Below are positions 50,009 through 59,217 of a DNA stretch of 64,000 bases, one piece after another. A model generated the notes under the pieces. It was given only the letters and a program-made list of their open reading frames with translations. It was not told the origin of the DNA and made no database searches. The stretch is from Oscillospiraceae bacterium (GTDB lineage Bacteria; Bacillota_A; Clostridia; Oscillospirales; Oscillospiraceae): the NCBI GenBank assembly GCA_902786615.1, contig CADADE010000027.1, positions 69,122-133,121 of the forward strand. Reading direction: 5' to 3'. The translations under genes and the position numbers were made by a program. Numbering within the stretch: the stretch's first letter is position 1; each line of letters begins with the position of its first letter.

Positions 50009-51964
50009 TCAGCAGAGCTGCGCGCCGGCGGGGACGGAGTCGTCCAGCATCAGAAGATGCAGCTCCTCCTTGCCGTCCACCTCGCGCACGGCGGAGAGCA
50101 GCATTCCGTTGGAAAGCTGGCCCATCATCTTGCGCGGGGGCAGGTTCAGGATGGCGACCACGGTCTTGCCGACGAGGTCCTCCGGCTCGTAGAACTTATG
50201 GATGCCGGAGAGAATCTGGCGGGGCGTGCCGCTGCCGTCGTCAAGCTGGAACTTGAGAAGCTTTTCGCTCTTTTTCACGGCCTCGCAGGCGAGCACCTTG
50301 CAGACGCGCATGTCGCACTTGGCAAACTCGTCGATGCTGACGTCGGGCAAGACGGGATTGACCTTGACCTGGGGGCCGTGGGCGGCCTTCTGGGCCTGCT
50401 CCAGCTCCTCGAGCATCTTGGCAGCGTCGATGCGGGGGAAGAGGGTCTCGCCCTTGTGAACCTCCACCTCAGAGGGCAGGGCGCCGTAGCTGAGCGCGGA
50501 GTCCCAGGTGCGGCAGCTTCCGTCCGCGCCGATCTGGGCGAAGGCCTTGTCGCAGCTCTCGGGAATGAAGGGCGTGAGCATGATGAGGGAGACGCGCAGC
50601 GCCTCGAGCAGGTTATACATGACGGAGGCGAGACGGGGCTTTTTCGCCTCGTCCCTGGCCAGCGCCCAGGGCATGGTCTCGTCGATATACTTGTTGGCGC
50701 GCTGGATGAGGCGGAAAACCTCCTCCAGGGCCAGGTGGGGCTGGAAGGCGTCCATCTGGGCGGCGTACTTTTCGGGGGCCGCCTTGATAAGGGCGACAAG
50801 CTCGTCATCAAGGGCGTCAGACTCGCGCGCTGCGGGGAGCCTGCCGCCGAAGTACTTCTCCACCATAGCGGTGGTGCGGGAGACGAGGTTGCCGAGGTCG
50901 TTTGCAAGATCGGTGTTGATCGTGGAGATCAGCAGCTCATTGGAGAAGTTGCCGTCGGAGCCGAAGGGGAAGGTGCGCAGCAGGAAGAAGCGCAGCGCGT
51001 CCACGCCGAACTTTTCCGCCAGCACATAGGGATCGACCACATTGCCCTTGGACTTGGACATCTTGCCGCCGTCGATGACGAGCCAGCCGTGGCCGTAGAC
51101 CTTCTTGGGCAGGGGCTCGCCCAGGCTCATGAGCATGGCGGGCCAGATGATGGAGTGGAAGCGGACGATCTCCTTGCCGACGATGTGGCAGTCTGCCGGC
51201 CAATACTTCTCATAGTCGTGGTAGCGGTCGTTCTGGTAGCCGAGGGCGGTGATGTAGTTGGAGAGGGCGTCCACCCAGACATAGACCACATGGCCCGGGT
51301 CGAAGTCCACCGGCACGCCCCAGGTGAAGCTGGTGCGGGAGACGCAGAGATCCTCCAGACCGGGCTTGATGAAGTTGTTGATCATCTCATTGACGCGGGA
51401 GGCGGGCTCCAGAAAGGTGCCGGACTCCAGCAGCTCCTGCACGGGCTTTGCGTACTTGGAGAGGCGGAAGAAGTAGGCCTCCTCCTCCGCGTCGTGCACG
51501 GGACGGCCGCAGTCGGGGCACATGCCGTTGACAAGCTGGCTCTCGGTCCAGAAGCTCTCGCAGGGGGTGCAGTACTTGCCCTTGTAGGCGCCCTTGTAAA
51601 TGTCGCCCTTGTCGTACATTTTCTTGAAGATGCGCTGGATGGACTGGACATGGTAGTCGTCGGTGGTGCGGATGAAGCGATCGTTGGAGATGTTCATCAG
51701 CTTCCACAGATCGAGGATGCCGCCGGGGCCCTCGACGATGCGGTCGACAAACTCCTTTGGCGTGATGCCGGCCTCTTTGGCCTTGGTTTCGATCTTCTGG
51801 CCGTGCTCGTCGGTGCCGGTCAGAAACATCACGTCATAGCCGCGCAGCCGCTTGTAGCGGGCAAAGGCGTCGGTCGCAACCGTGCAGTAGGTGTGGCCGA
51901 TGTGCAGCTTGTCCGAGGGGTAGTAGATGGGCGTGGTGATGTAGAAGGTCTTCTTGTTTTCCAT
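50009..51964 (-). CDS. metG: Methionine--tRNA ligase
   Basis: Charges tRNA-Met. 651 residues: HIGH box in DKLHIGHTY near residue 20, a zinc knuckle CTPC...CPDC at about 127-146, KMSKS in GGKMSKSKGNVVDP near 300, anticodon-binding helical domain, and the C-terminal EMAP/Arc1p-type tRNA-binding domain (FAKCDMRVCKVL, SGIHKFYEPEDLVGK) from about 545. The ATG at 51964 follows AGGAGAG; the upstream extension is non-coding. No T-box leader is visible in the 108 bases before it. Confidence 0.95.
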   Translation of the reverse strand: MENKKTFYITTPIYYPSDKLHIGHTYCTVATDAFARYKRLRGYDVMFLTGTDEHGQKIETKAKEAGITPKEFVDRIVEGPGGILDLWKLMNISNDRFIRTTDDYHVQSIQRIFKKMYDKGDIYKGAYKGKYCTPCESFWTESQLVNGMCPDCGRPVHDAEEEAYFFRLSKYAKPVQELLESGTFLEPASRVNEMINNFIKPGLEDLCVSRTSFTWGVPVDFDPGHVVYVWVDALSNYITALGYQNDRYHDYEKYWPADCHIVGKEIVRFHSIIWPAMLMSLGEPLPKKVYGHGWLVIDGGKMSKSKGNVVDPYVLAEKFGVDALRFFLLRTFPFGSDGNFSNELLISTINTDLANDLGNLVSRTTAMVEKYFGGRLPAARESDALDDELVALIKAAPEKYAAQMDAFQPHLALEEVFRLIQRANKYIDETMPWALARDEAKKPRLASVMYNLLEALRVSLIMLTPFIPESCDKAFAQIGADGSCRTWDSALSYGALPSEVEVHKGETLFPRIDAAKMLEELEQAQKAAHGPQVKVNPVLPDVSIDEFAKCDMRVCKVLACEAVKKSEKLLKFQLDDGSGTPRQILSGIHKFYEPEDLVGKTVVAILNLPPRKMMGQLSNGMLLSAVREVDGKEELHLLMLDDSVPAGAQLC

Positions 51965-52072
51965 TCTCTTCTCTCCTGTAACTAATACGCGGCATAGTTG
52001 CCCGTATGATTGATAACGTTCCGTCATGCCGGGCCGGTGCGCTCAGTCACCGGCCCGAATGGCAGACGGGGA

Positions 52073-53734
52073 TCACATATAGGGGTCATTCGCGGCCGGA
52101 GCCGGGGTGCTGAACGCGTCGCTCAGGCGCTTTTCGACTCCGTCCGGCCATTCGATATCCTCGTCATGGAAGTAATAGACGCTGGTGCTGACATAGGCGG
52201 TGTCCAGATAGTTGCCGTCCAGATCGTAGAGATCCCGGTACATCTTGACGTTCCAGCCGATCTGCACGTCGGGGTACTCGGTATCGTAGATCGCCTCATC
52301 TGTATGGTGAAGCTTGACGTGCATGCCGTCGAAGTCCGTGCCCCAGATCTCGATGACAAGAGAGCTCTCGTCCTCGTTGAGGTAGGCGGCGATCTTGATG
52401 GGCAGCTCCCGGACGTTGCGGAACTTGAAGTCGGGCTGGCCCCAGCTCACCGTGGCGTCCATGCCGTAGTCCAGATACCCGACCTTGAAGTAGTGGTTGG
52501 TGCGGGAGAGGATCTTGAGGCGGGAATAGAGCGCCGCGCTGTAGAGCGTGGAGGACACCTGGCAGATGCCGCCGCCGAGCTCGGGCACGACCTGCCCGTC
52601 GGAATAGGCGTCGGCATACTGGAAGCCGGCCTCCTGCGTGCGCTTGCCCACCGCGTCGTTATAGGAGAAGCTCTCTCCCGGCAGAAGGACAAGCCCGTCC
52701 AGCTTGGAGGCGGCGAGGCGGATGTTGTTGATGCGCTCGGCGGTCGAGCCGTAGTAATAGGTCATCTGCGCGCCCAGCAGATCGCGGAACAGCAGCTCCT
52801 TGAGCTGTGCGGCGGTGTACTGGGGCTGGGTGATCTCCAGCGGGATGACGACCTCCTCCCCCACCTTTGCCGCCTGCCAGAGCTGGGCAGCCTGAGCCGG
52901 GTCAAAGCTCACGCCAACCACCTCGGGGATGACCTCAAAGGTCTCGGAATAATGGGCGCTCTCGGCCTCGGTGCAGATCGCCTGATAAATCTGCTCGAAA
53001 TTGGGAGAGGCGGGCTCTGCCTTGAGCTTTTCAAAGCCGAGGCTCTTCTCCCCGGCACGCAGCGCCTTTTCGATGGCGTCTTGGAGCGCGTCGGTATCAA
53101 GCTCCACCCCGGTCGCGCCCTTGAAGAGCACGAGCTTCGCGCTCTCCGTGTCGGCCGCGTAGGGCGTCTTGCTGCGCAGGGCGTTGTCCAGGTTCAGCAC
53201 GCCCTGGTCGATGCAGGAGCGGATATAGCTTTTATCCAGCGCCCGCTCGTCGGAGATCACGTCCACGGGGCTGATGTGATTGATCAGCCAGCGCCAGAGA
53301 TTGGAGAACACATTGCCGTCATGCCCGTAGGCCGCGGCGGCGGCGACAGCCTGTTCCCGGCTCACCGCCGCGCCGGAGCGCAGATAGTCCACCTCAAAGC
53401 CCGCACCCGCCGGGAGGCTGACTGTAAGGCGCTCGTTTTCATAGGCGTCCCATTTGGCGTCGCGCAGGGCGGCTTCGGTCTCCTCCGGCGTCATGTCGCC
53501 GACGAAGACGCCGTCCACATAGACCTGCGGGAGATTGCGCCCGTTCACGCTCAACGTATAACCCCATACGGCGGCGCCGCAAACGAGCAGCACCGCAAGG
53601 CAGAGCACCAGCACAAGCTTCATCAGCACGCGCTTGCCCCGGCTTCCCGGTTTCTTCTTCGGCGGCTCGGCGGATTTTTTCTCCTGGCCGCCGGATATTT
53701 TGTTTCCCATCAGCTTATCGTATTGATCCTGCAA
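52073..53734 (-). CDS. VanW-family membrane-anchored protein
   Basis: A 553-residue exported protein: cytoplasmic Lys/Pro-rich N-terminus, one transmembrane anchor at about 38-60, two PG-binding-4-like segments (VDGVFVGDMTPEETEAAL), and a C-terminal VanW domain with LPGESFSYNDAVGKRT, VPELGGGICQVSSTLY and GYLDYGMDATV. It acts at the cell wall; VanW proteins accompany vancomycin-resistance operons but the molecular role is unknown. Start is a TTG at 53734 after GAGGGATGAG, three bases past the hemW stop, so the two are coupled. Confidence 0.86.
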   Translation of the reverse strand: MQDQYDKLMGNKISGGQEKKSAEPPKKKPGSRGKRVLMKLVLVLCLAVLLVCGAAVWGYTLSVNGRNLPQVYVDGVFVGDMTPEETEAALRDAKWDAYENERLTVSLPAGAGFEVDYLRSGAAVSREQAVAAAAAYGHDGNVFSNLWRWLINHISPVDVISDERALDKSYIRSCIDQGVLNLDNALRSKTPYAADTESAKLVLFKGATGVELDTDALQDAIEKALRAGEKSLGFEKLKAEPASPNFEQIYQAICTEAESAHYSETFEVIPEVVGVSFDPAQAAQLWQAAKVGEEVVIPLEITQPQYTAAQLKELLFRDLLGAQMTYYYGSTAERINNIRLAASKLDGLVLLPGESFSYNDAVGKRTQEAGFQYADAYSDGQVVPELGGGICQVSSTLYSAALYSRLKILSRTNHYFKVGYLDYGMDATVSWGQPDFKFRNVRELPIKIAAYLNEDESSLVIEIWGTDFDGMHVKLHHTDEAIYDTEYPDVQIGWNVKMYRDLYDLDGNYLDTAYVSTSVYYFHDEDIEWPDGVEKRLSDAFSTPAPAANDPYM

Positions 53735-53737
53735 GGC

Positions 53738-55009
53738 TCATCCCTCAGTCTTTTTCTTTTGTTCATAGAGCTCGGCAAAGAGCTCCTCCTCGCCCTTGGG
53801 CAGATCCACCCGGCGGGCGGCGTACTCCGCCTCGCTGATCCAGGGCGAGCCCTCGATGCGGCCGCTGGCCTGGGTTTCCAGCAGAATGCCGATCAGCGTA
53901 TTGGAGATCAGGAAGCCCGGCACCGTGAAATGGTAGCGGTCCTCTGTCTGTTTAACCCAGCCCTTCTCCTTGAACGCCTCCATCACCTGTCCGATGGGAC
54001 GCCAGTCGCACTGGGTGCGCGTCACGTAATCATAGCGGGAGATGCCCCGGGAGGTGCGCATGGCGAGCATCACATACTCCACCGCCCGCTCCAGGGGGCT
54101 GACCTCCTCATACTCGTCCACGATGCTGACCTTGCGGTGGACGCCGGAGATGTATTCCCGCAGATCCTTGATAAAGCTGTAGCGGATATTGCCCACGCAG
54201 GAGTGGGCTCCGGGGCCGAAGCTGATATAGTCGTCCATGTTCCAGTATTTCAGGTTGTGGCGCGACTCAAAGCCCGGGGCCGCGAAGTTGGAGATCTCAT
54301 ACTGCCTGTAGCCGTAGCGCTCCAGCATCTCGGCGGCGTAGGAGTACATATCCGCCTGCTCGTCGTCATCCGGCAGGATGGGCGAGTCCTTGTATTCTTT
54401 GTACATCTTCGTCCCCGGCTCCAGCTTGAGGCCGTAGCAGGAGATGTGCTCCGGGTGCATCTCGACGATCTTGGCAAGCGTGTCGGCCCAGTCGCGCTTG
54501 GTCTGGCTGGGCAGGCCGTACATGAGATCCAGGCTCACGTTGTCAAAGCCCGCGCGCCGCGCGTCCCGAAAGGCCCGCTGCGCCTGCTGGAAGCTGTGGC
54601 GGCGGCCGATGAGCTTTAAGAGATTGTTGTCGCTCGCCTGCACACCGATTGAGATGCGGTTGACCCCCTCTTGCCGCAGGAGTTTGAGCGCCGTAAAGCT
54701 GAGTGAATCGGGGTTGCACTCCACGCTGATCTCGCCGTCAAGGCGCACGTTGCCGTTGAGCTTCAGCTCATCCAGGATCTGCACCAGGCGGTCGGCCCCG
54801 TAAAAGCTCGGCGTGCCGCCGCCGAAGTAGATGGAATCCACCTCGTAGCTCTTGATGGAGTGGGACGATTCCCGGATATGCTCCAAAAGCGCCTGCTGAT
54901 ACTCCGGCATCAGATGGTCGCAGCCCGCGAGGGAATAAAAGTCGCAGTAGCTGCACTTCGAGGCGCAGAAGGGGATATGAATATAGATACCTAATCTCGG
55001 TCGACTCAT
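53738..55009 (-). CDS. hemW: Heme chaperone HemW (radical SAM)
   Basis: Oxygen-independent coproporphyrinogen oxidase-like radical SAM protein; HemW delivers heme rather than oxidising coproporphyrinogen. 423 residues: CASKCSYC (C15, C19, C22) is the CX3CX2C cluster motif, followed by YFGGGTPS, ISIGVQASDNNLLKLIGRRH and a C-terminal HemN domain. The ATG at 55009 has AGGAG six bases upstream; the open frame before it runs into repeat D and is not coding. It leads a two-gene unit with the VanW gene. Confidence 0.9.
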   Translation of the reverse strand: MSRPRLGIYIHIPFCASKCSYCDFYSLAGCDHLMPEYQQALLEHIRESSHSIKSYEVDSIYFGGGTPSFYGADRLVQILDELKLNGNVRLDGEISVECNPDSLSFTALKLLRQEGVNRISIGVQASDNNLLKLIGRRHSFQQAQRAFRDARRAGFDNVSLDLMYGLPSQTKRDWADTLAKIVEMHPEHISCYGLKLEPGTKMYKEYKDSPILPDDDEQADMYSYAAEMLERYGYRQYEISNFAAPGFESRHNLKYWNMDDYISFGPGAHSCVGNIRYSFIKDLREYISGVHRKVSIVDEYEEVSPLERAVEYVMLAMRTSRGISRYDYVTRTQCDWRPIGQVMEAFKEKGWVKQTEDRYHFTVPGFLISNTLIGILLETQASGRIEGSPWISEAEYAARRVDLPKGEEELFAELYEQKKKTEG

Positions 55010-55030
55010 GGCTTGCTCCTGTCTTGGTCT

Positions 55031-55168
55031 GGCTCCCTCCCTGAGGGAGCTGTCACCTGTGCGCACACCTGTGACTGAGGGGGTCGTGCCGTCTTGTACA
55101 AACCCCTTCTACCGCGCAGAAATCGATCCCTCCGGCCTTCGGCCACCTCCCTTTTTTCAAAGGGAGGT
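55031..55168 (+). repeat. Composite palindromic intergenic repeat, copy D
   Basis: First half GCTCCCTC/GAGGGAGC then CACCTGTG/CACCTGTGACTGAGG (55031-55080), spacer, second half CCCTCCGGCCTTCGGCCACC with CTCCCTTTT/AAAGGGAG (55128-55168). Same halves and order as copy A. Confidence 0.7.
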
Positions 55169-55181
55169 AGCCATGGGAGAA

Positions 55182-57095
55182 TCAGAACAGTTCGCTTACT
55201 TCGTTTACGAAAGCGGCGGGGTCTTCGATCTCGGCCCCGGCCATCAGCTCGGCCAGGCGTGCGAGGATCAGGGCCAGGTTTTTGGCCTTGTCCCTGTCGC
55301 CGCTGTCCAGGGCGGATTTCAGCGCCGTGAAGGCCTTGTGCTCGGGGTTGAGCTCCAGGACGCGGGTGGCGCGGATATTGCGCATTTCGGGGCTCGGGCC
55401 GCGGCGGAAGTATTTCTCCATTTCCAGCGTCAGGCCGCCCTCGGTAGTCAGGCAGCAGGGCTGGGAGGCGAGCTTCCGGCTCAGGCGGACCTTGCTGACC
55501 GCCTCGCCCACAGACTCCTTGACGAAGTCCAGAAGCTCCTTGTTCTCGATGTTGCGCTCCTCGGCGGCCTTCTTCTCCTCCTCGGTGTCGAAGCCGAGAT
55601 CGTCGGTGACGACGTTGCAGAAGCTCTTGCCGTCCTGATCGTGCAGAGCCTCCAGCACCATCTCGTCGATGGGCGTGGTCAGGCACAGGATCTCATAGCC
55701 GCGGCGGCGCACTTCCTCGCACTGGGGCAGGCTCAGGGCGTGTTTGACGGAATCGGCGCTTGCGTAGTAGATGGCCTTCTGGCTCTCGGGCATGGCCTCG
55801 ACGTACTCCTTGAGGCTCATCTGGTGATCCTCGGAAGTATAGAAAATCAGCAGGTCGCGCAGGAAATCCTTATAGCGGCCGTATTCGTCGCACACCCCGC
55901 ACTTGATGTGCACGCCGTAGTTGCGGAAGAACTCCTCATACTTGGGGCGATCCTCGCGCATGAGCTTTTCGAGCTCTCCCTTGATGCGTTTTTCAATGTT
56001 CTGACCCATGATCTTGAGCTGGCGGTCATGCTGCAGCAGCTCTCTCGAGATGTTCAGGGACAGATCCGGGGAGTCCACCACGCCCTTGACGAACTCGAAA
56101 TAGTCGTGCACCAGCTTGTCGCACTCCTCCATAATCATGACGCCGTTGGAGTAGAGCGTGATGCCGCCCTTGGTCTCACCGTAGAACTGGCTGCCGTGCT
56201 CCTCGCCGGGGACAAAGAGCATGGCCTTGTAGCTGACCGTGCCCTCGGCGTTGATGCGCACCAGGGCGCAGGGGTCCTTGATGTCGTGGTGCTTTTCCTT
56301 ATACCAGGCGATGCAGTCCTCATCCGTGACCTCGCTCTTCGCGCGCTGCCAGATAGGGATCATGGAGTTGATGGTCTCCTCCTGCTTGACCGTGCGGTAG
56401 GCCGTCTTGGGCGTGCCGTCGTCGTTTTTCTCGCCGGTCTCGTAACTCTCGCTGCGCTCGACCTCCATGATGATGGGCCAGCGCACATAGTCGGAATATT
56501 TCTTGATGAGCGCGCGCAGCTTCCAGCTCTCGAGGAAGCTGCCATAGATTTCCTCCTCGCTGTCGGGCTTGACGTGCATGATGACCTCGGTGCCGACCGT
56601 GTCGCGGTCGATCTCGGTGACGGTGTAGCCGTCCGCGCCGCTCGACTCCCACTTGACGCCTTTCTCCTCGCCGTAGCGGCGGGTCAGGACGGTGACCTTG
56701 TCTGCCACCATGAAGGCGGAGTAGAAGCCCACGCCGAACTGACCGATGATGCTGAGATCCTCAGCCTTTGTGTTGTCCATCTCGGCCTTGAAGGCGCCGG
56801 AGCCGGACTTTGCGATGATGCCGAGGTTATTCTCGGCCTCCTGCATGCTCATGCCGATGCCGTTATCCTTGACCGTGATGGTGCGCGCGTCCTTGTCCGC
56901 GCTCACGTCGATGCGGAAGTCGGCGCGGTTGAGACCCACGTTCTCGTCGGTCAGCGACAGGTAGCAGAGCTTGTCGATGGCGTCGGAGGCGTTGGAGATG
57001 ATTTCCCGCAGGAAGATCTCCTTGTTTGTGTATATGGAGTTGATCATCAGATCAAGAAGGCGCTTGGATTCTGCTTTGAATTGTTTTTTAGCCAT
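55182..57095 (-). CDS. htpG: Molecular chaperone HtpG (Hsp90)
   Basis: ATP-driven cytosolic chaperone. 637 residues, full length: N-terminal ATPase domain with FLREIISNASDAIDKL (ATP-binding glutamate and asparagine), DNGIGMSMQEA, and GQFGVGFYSAFMVADKV; middle domain with EFVKGVVDSPDLSLNISREL; C-terminal dimerisation domain with weaker conservation. The ATG follows GGAGGAACC. A promoter TTGAAT-16-TATACT lies 44 bases upstream. No CIRCE element is visible. Confidence 0.95.
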   Translation of the reverse strand: MAKKQFKAESKRLLDLMINSIYTNKEIFLREIISNASDAIDKLCYLSLTDENVGLNRADFRIDVSADKDARTITVKDNGIGMSMQEAENNLGIIAKSGSGAFKAEMDNTKAEDLSIIGQFGVGFYSAFMVADKVTVLTRRYGEEKGVKWESSGADGYTVTEIDRDTVGTEVIMHVKPDSEEEIYGSFLESWKLRALIKKYSDYVRWPIIMEVERSESYETGEKNDDGTPKTAYRTVKQEETINSMIPIWQRAKSEVTDEDCIAWYKEKHHDIKDPCALVRINAEGTVSYKAMLFVPGEEHGSQFYGETKGGITLYSNGVMIMEECDKLVHDYFEFVKGVVDSPDLSLNISRELLQHDRQLKIMGQNIEKRIKGELEKLMREDRPKYEEFFRNYGVHIKCGVCDEYGRYKDFLRDLLIFYTSEDHQMSLKEYVEAMPESQKAIYYASADSVKHALSLPQCEEVRRRGYEILCLTTPIDEMVLEALHDQDGKSFCNVVTDDLGFDTEEEKKAAEERNIENKELLDFVKESVGEAVSKVRLSRKLASQPCCLTTEGGLTLEMEKYFRRGPSPEMRNIRATRVLELNPEHKAFTALKSALDSGDRDKAKNLALILARLAELMAGAEIEDPAAFVNEVSELF

Positions 57096-57138
57096 GATGT
57101 TTGGTTCCTCCGTACAGTAATTTGTTCCGTAAACATGT

Positions 57139-57166
57139 AGTATATCACTTTTAACGGGAAATTCAA
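57139..57166 (-). promoter_or_regulatory. Promoter of htpG
   Basis: Minus strand TTGAAT (57166-57161), 16 bases, TATACT (57144-57139). Confidence 0.6.
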
Positions 57167-57274
57167 CAGGCCGGAACCGGAAGCGCCGCGGAATTTACCG
57201 TTTGATAACATTCTTCTGCACACAAGAGGCCGTATTGGGAGGAGCCGGGCCCTGCACAGCACAAAATGTCGCAG

Positions 57275-57349
57275 GGGCCGATGCCCTCATCGGCCCGTCG
57301 TTTACGCCGCACCGTGCGGTTCGCGACGGGTCGATCTGGGGATCGACCC
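57275..57349. repeat. Three-hairpin intergenic repeat
   Basis: Within the gap 57096-57493: GGGCCGATG/CATCGGCCC (57275-57296), CCGCACCGTGCGG (57307-57319) and GGGTCGATC/GATCGACCC (57328-57349). Unlike family A-D. No gene seen in the gap. Confidence 0.6.
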
Positions 57350-57493
57350 CTACGGTTCTGCATTCATATGCGTTTTGTGACAGCCCGTGTTTTCCGTCCC
57401 GCTGTCTTTCCGAACGCCAGCCAAGCAACCGGTCGTTCAGGCGTTCCATACAGGCTTCTTCGGCGCAAGGTCAAGCGCATTGCGCCTGTCTGG

Positions 57494-58486
57494 TCAGTGC
57501 TTGCCCTGGTAGTTGGCAGGCGCTTTCTTCTTTGCCGCGCCCTCAGGCAGGGCATGGCGTCCGCCGGTGCGGGCAGGGGCCGCGGGTTTCAAGCTCTCCG
57601 CCTCGGCAGGAGCCGTATGGCGGGCGCGCGCCGGTGCGGCGGGCTTTTCGCTCACGGCGGGGGCCGCGACCTTCACGTCCTCGTCAGCCTCGGCGTTCAC
57701 CGCGACAGGGGCGGCGGGGGCGGCGGAGCGCTTTACGGGATAGGTCTTTACGTCCGCGTCGGCCGCGCTCTCGCGGGCCTTGGAGGCCGCAGCTTTTTTG
57801 GCGGCGCGTTTCGGGCCGGGAATCTTGAACGGCAGGATATCCCGGATGTCAAAGTCCAGGATCGCGCCGAAGAACGGCACCTTGTTGCGCTTGCGGTTGA
57901 GGAAGCGGAAAATCAGCTGGGTGATGAACCAGGCGATCACGCCGGACAGCACGCCGATGATCATGGCGGCCACCACGTCGCTGGGATAGTGCGCCATCAG
58001 GTAGGTGCGGGAGAACATCATCAGCAGAACGACGACCACCGAGGGGCCGATCCACTTTTTCCCGCGCATGAGGGTGATGGCTGTCATGCCCGCCGCGCAG
58101 GCCGTCACATGTCCCGATGGGAAGGAGAAGCCGTCCTCCGCCACGGAGCCGGCCGCCATCCACCAGAGCTCATACTCGATATTGCCGCTCAGGAAGGGGC
58201 GAATGCGGGCGATCATATCCTTGAGGATGATGTTGCTGATCAGCGCGCCGCAGCAGACCGCGCCAAAGATGCACACGCCCAGATCGCGTGTGCTGGCAAA
58301 CAGGATGAACACGAACGCCAGCAGGAAGAAGGGCCAGCCCTTCTCACCGAGGAAGGAGATCGCGCGCATGACCGGCGTCAGTATGCCGCCTGCGTGCTCG
58401 GCAAGCCAATGCTGAATGGATAAAAACAGATGATCAAATCCGGCGAGACTGGAGTCAAGCCAGAGTGCAGTTGCAGAGCCGTACAT
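57494..58486 (-). CDS. PAP2-family phosphatase with Ala/Pro/Lys tail
   Basis: A 330-residue membrane lipid-phosphate phosphatase. Six helices in the first 200 residues and the three catalytic motifs: KDMIARIRP (K89-P97), FPSGH (122-126) and SRTYLMAHYPSD (159-170, H166, D170). Likely dephosphorylates undecaprenyl pyrophosphate or another lipid phosphate at the outer face. The last 110 residues are a low-complexity Ala/Pro/Lys/Glu tail, probably cytoplasmic, unusual for this family. ATG 58486 after GAGGGATG; promoter TTGCAA-17-TATAGT upstream. Confidence 0.87.
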   Translation of the reverse strand: MYGSATALWLDSSLAGFDHLFLSIQHWLAEHAGGILTPVMRAISFLGEKGWPFFLLAFVFILFASTRDLGVCIFGAVCCGALISNIILKDMIARIRPFLSGNIEYELWWMAAGSVAEDGFSFPSGHVTACAAGMTAITLMRGKKWIGPSVVVVLLMMFSRTYLMAHYPSDVVAAMIIGVLSGVIAWFITQLIFRFLNRKRNKVPFFGAILDFDIRDILPFKIPGPKRAAKKAAASKARESAADADVKTYPVKRSAAPAAPVAVNAEADEDVKVAAPAVSEKPAAPARARHTAPAEAESLKPAAPARTGGRHALPEGAAKKKAPANYQGKH

Positions 58487-58519
58487 AGAGCATCCCTCTT
58501 TTCGTAACTTGTCGTAATC

Positions 58520-58548
58520 ACTATACACCAGTATGTTACAAATTGCAA
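58520..58548 (-). promoter_or_regulatory. Promoter of the PAP2 phosphatase gene
   Basis: Minus strand TTGCAA (58548-58543), 17 bases, TATAGT (58525-58520). Confidence 0.65.
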
Positions 58549-58575
58549 GAACTTTCCGAGAAAAATCCGGAAGCG

Positions 58576-58604
58576 TTGTCAAGCGCGCCGATTCGTGGTA
58601 TGAT
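58576..58604 (+). promoter_or_regulatory. Promoter of the barnase-like gene
   Basis: TTGTCA (58576-58581), 17 bases, TATGAT (58599-58604); start codon 35 bases later. Confidence 0.7.
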
Positions 58605-58639
58605 TTATATATTAAAGATATGTCAGGAGCTGATGAACT

Positions 58640-59206
58640 ATGAATCTGAAGAAGATTCTGCTGACGGCTGCGCTGGCGCTGGTGCTGGTTTGGCTATTCC
58701 TCCCCGACACAGACAGCACGCTACCCGCCGCGCCCGCCGACACGCTCACGCTCGTTACGCCCTCCCCGTCACATTCGCCGCTGCCGACTATGGCGCCCAC
58801 GCCTGTCGTCCAGGAAACGCCGAAGCCGCTCGGTACGGATTCCCGGAGCGACGAGGACAGCGCGCCGCTGGACGAATACGGGAGCTATACGACAAAGGAT
58901 GATCTGGCCCTGTATATTCATACCTACGGCCACCTGCCCGATAACTTCATCCGAAAGAAGGAGGCCGAGGCCCTGGGCTGGAGCGGCGGCCCGCTGGACC
59001 GGGTGCTGCCCGGCATGTGCATCGGCGGGGACTACTTCGGCAATTACGAGGGGCTGCTGCCCAAGGCCAAGGGCCGCCGCTGGACAGAGTGCGACGTGAA
59101 CACCCTCGGCAAAAAGTCCCGCGGGAGCGAGCGCATCATTTTCTCCAACGACGGGCTCATTTACTATACCGCCGACCACTACGAGAGCTTCGAGCAGCTT
59201 TACTGA
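58640..59206 (+). CDS. Secreted or membrane-anchored barnase-type ribonuclease
   Basis: A 188-residue guanyl-preferring ribonuclease. N-terminal signal or anchor (residues 5-21), Pro/Thr/Ser linker to about 75, then a full barnase domain: TYGHLPDNFI, KKEAEALGW, CIGGDYFGNYEGLLP, and the active site E150 (WTEC), R161, R165 (SERIIFS) and H180-Y181 (TADHYESF), matching barnase E73, R83, R87, H102 and Y103. Lys27 of barnase is His98. No barstar-like inhibitor gene follows; spo0A is next. It is expected to act outside the cytoplasm. Confidence 0.88.
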   Translation: MNLKKILLTAALALVLVWLFLPDTDSTLPAAPADTLTLVTPSPSHSPLPTMAPTPVVQETPKPLGTDSRSDEDSAPLDEYGSYTTKDDLALYIHTYGHLPDNFIRKKEAEALGWSGGPLDRVLPGMCIGGDYFGNYEGLLPKAKGRRWTECDVNTLGKKSRGSERIIFSNDGLIYYTADHYESFEQLY

Positions 59207-59217
59207 TCCCCCGGCGA

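Noticed and set aside
50057..51985. 642-codon frame opposite metG
   Set aside because: Antisense shadow of metG.
52010..54619. Very long open frame (about 870 codons) opposite the VanW and hemW genes
   Set aside because: It is the antisense frame of two clear genes; codon bias of GC-rich genes leaves the opposite frame open. No ribosome site or family motif.
55008..57140. 710-codon frame opposite htpG
   Set aside because: Antisense shadow of htpG, which is unmistakable on the other strand.
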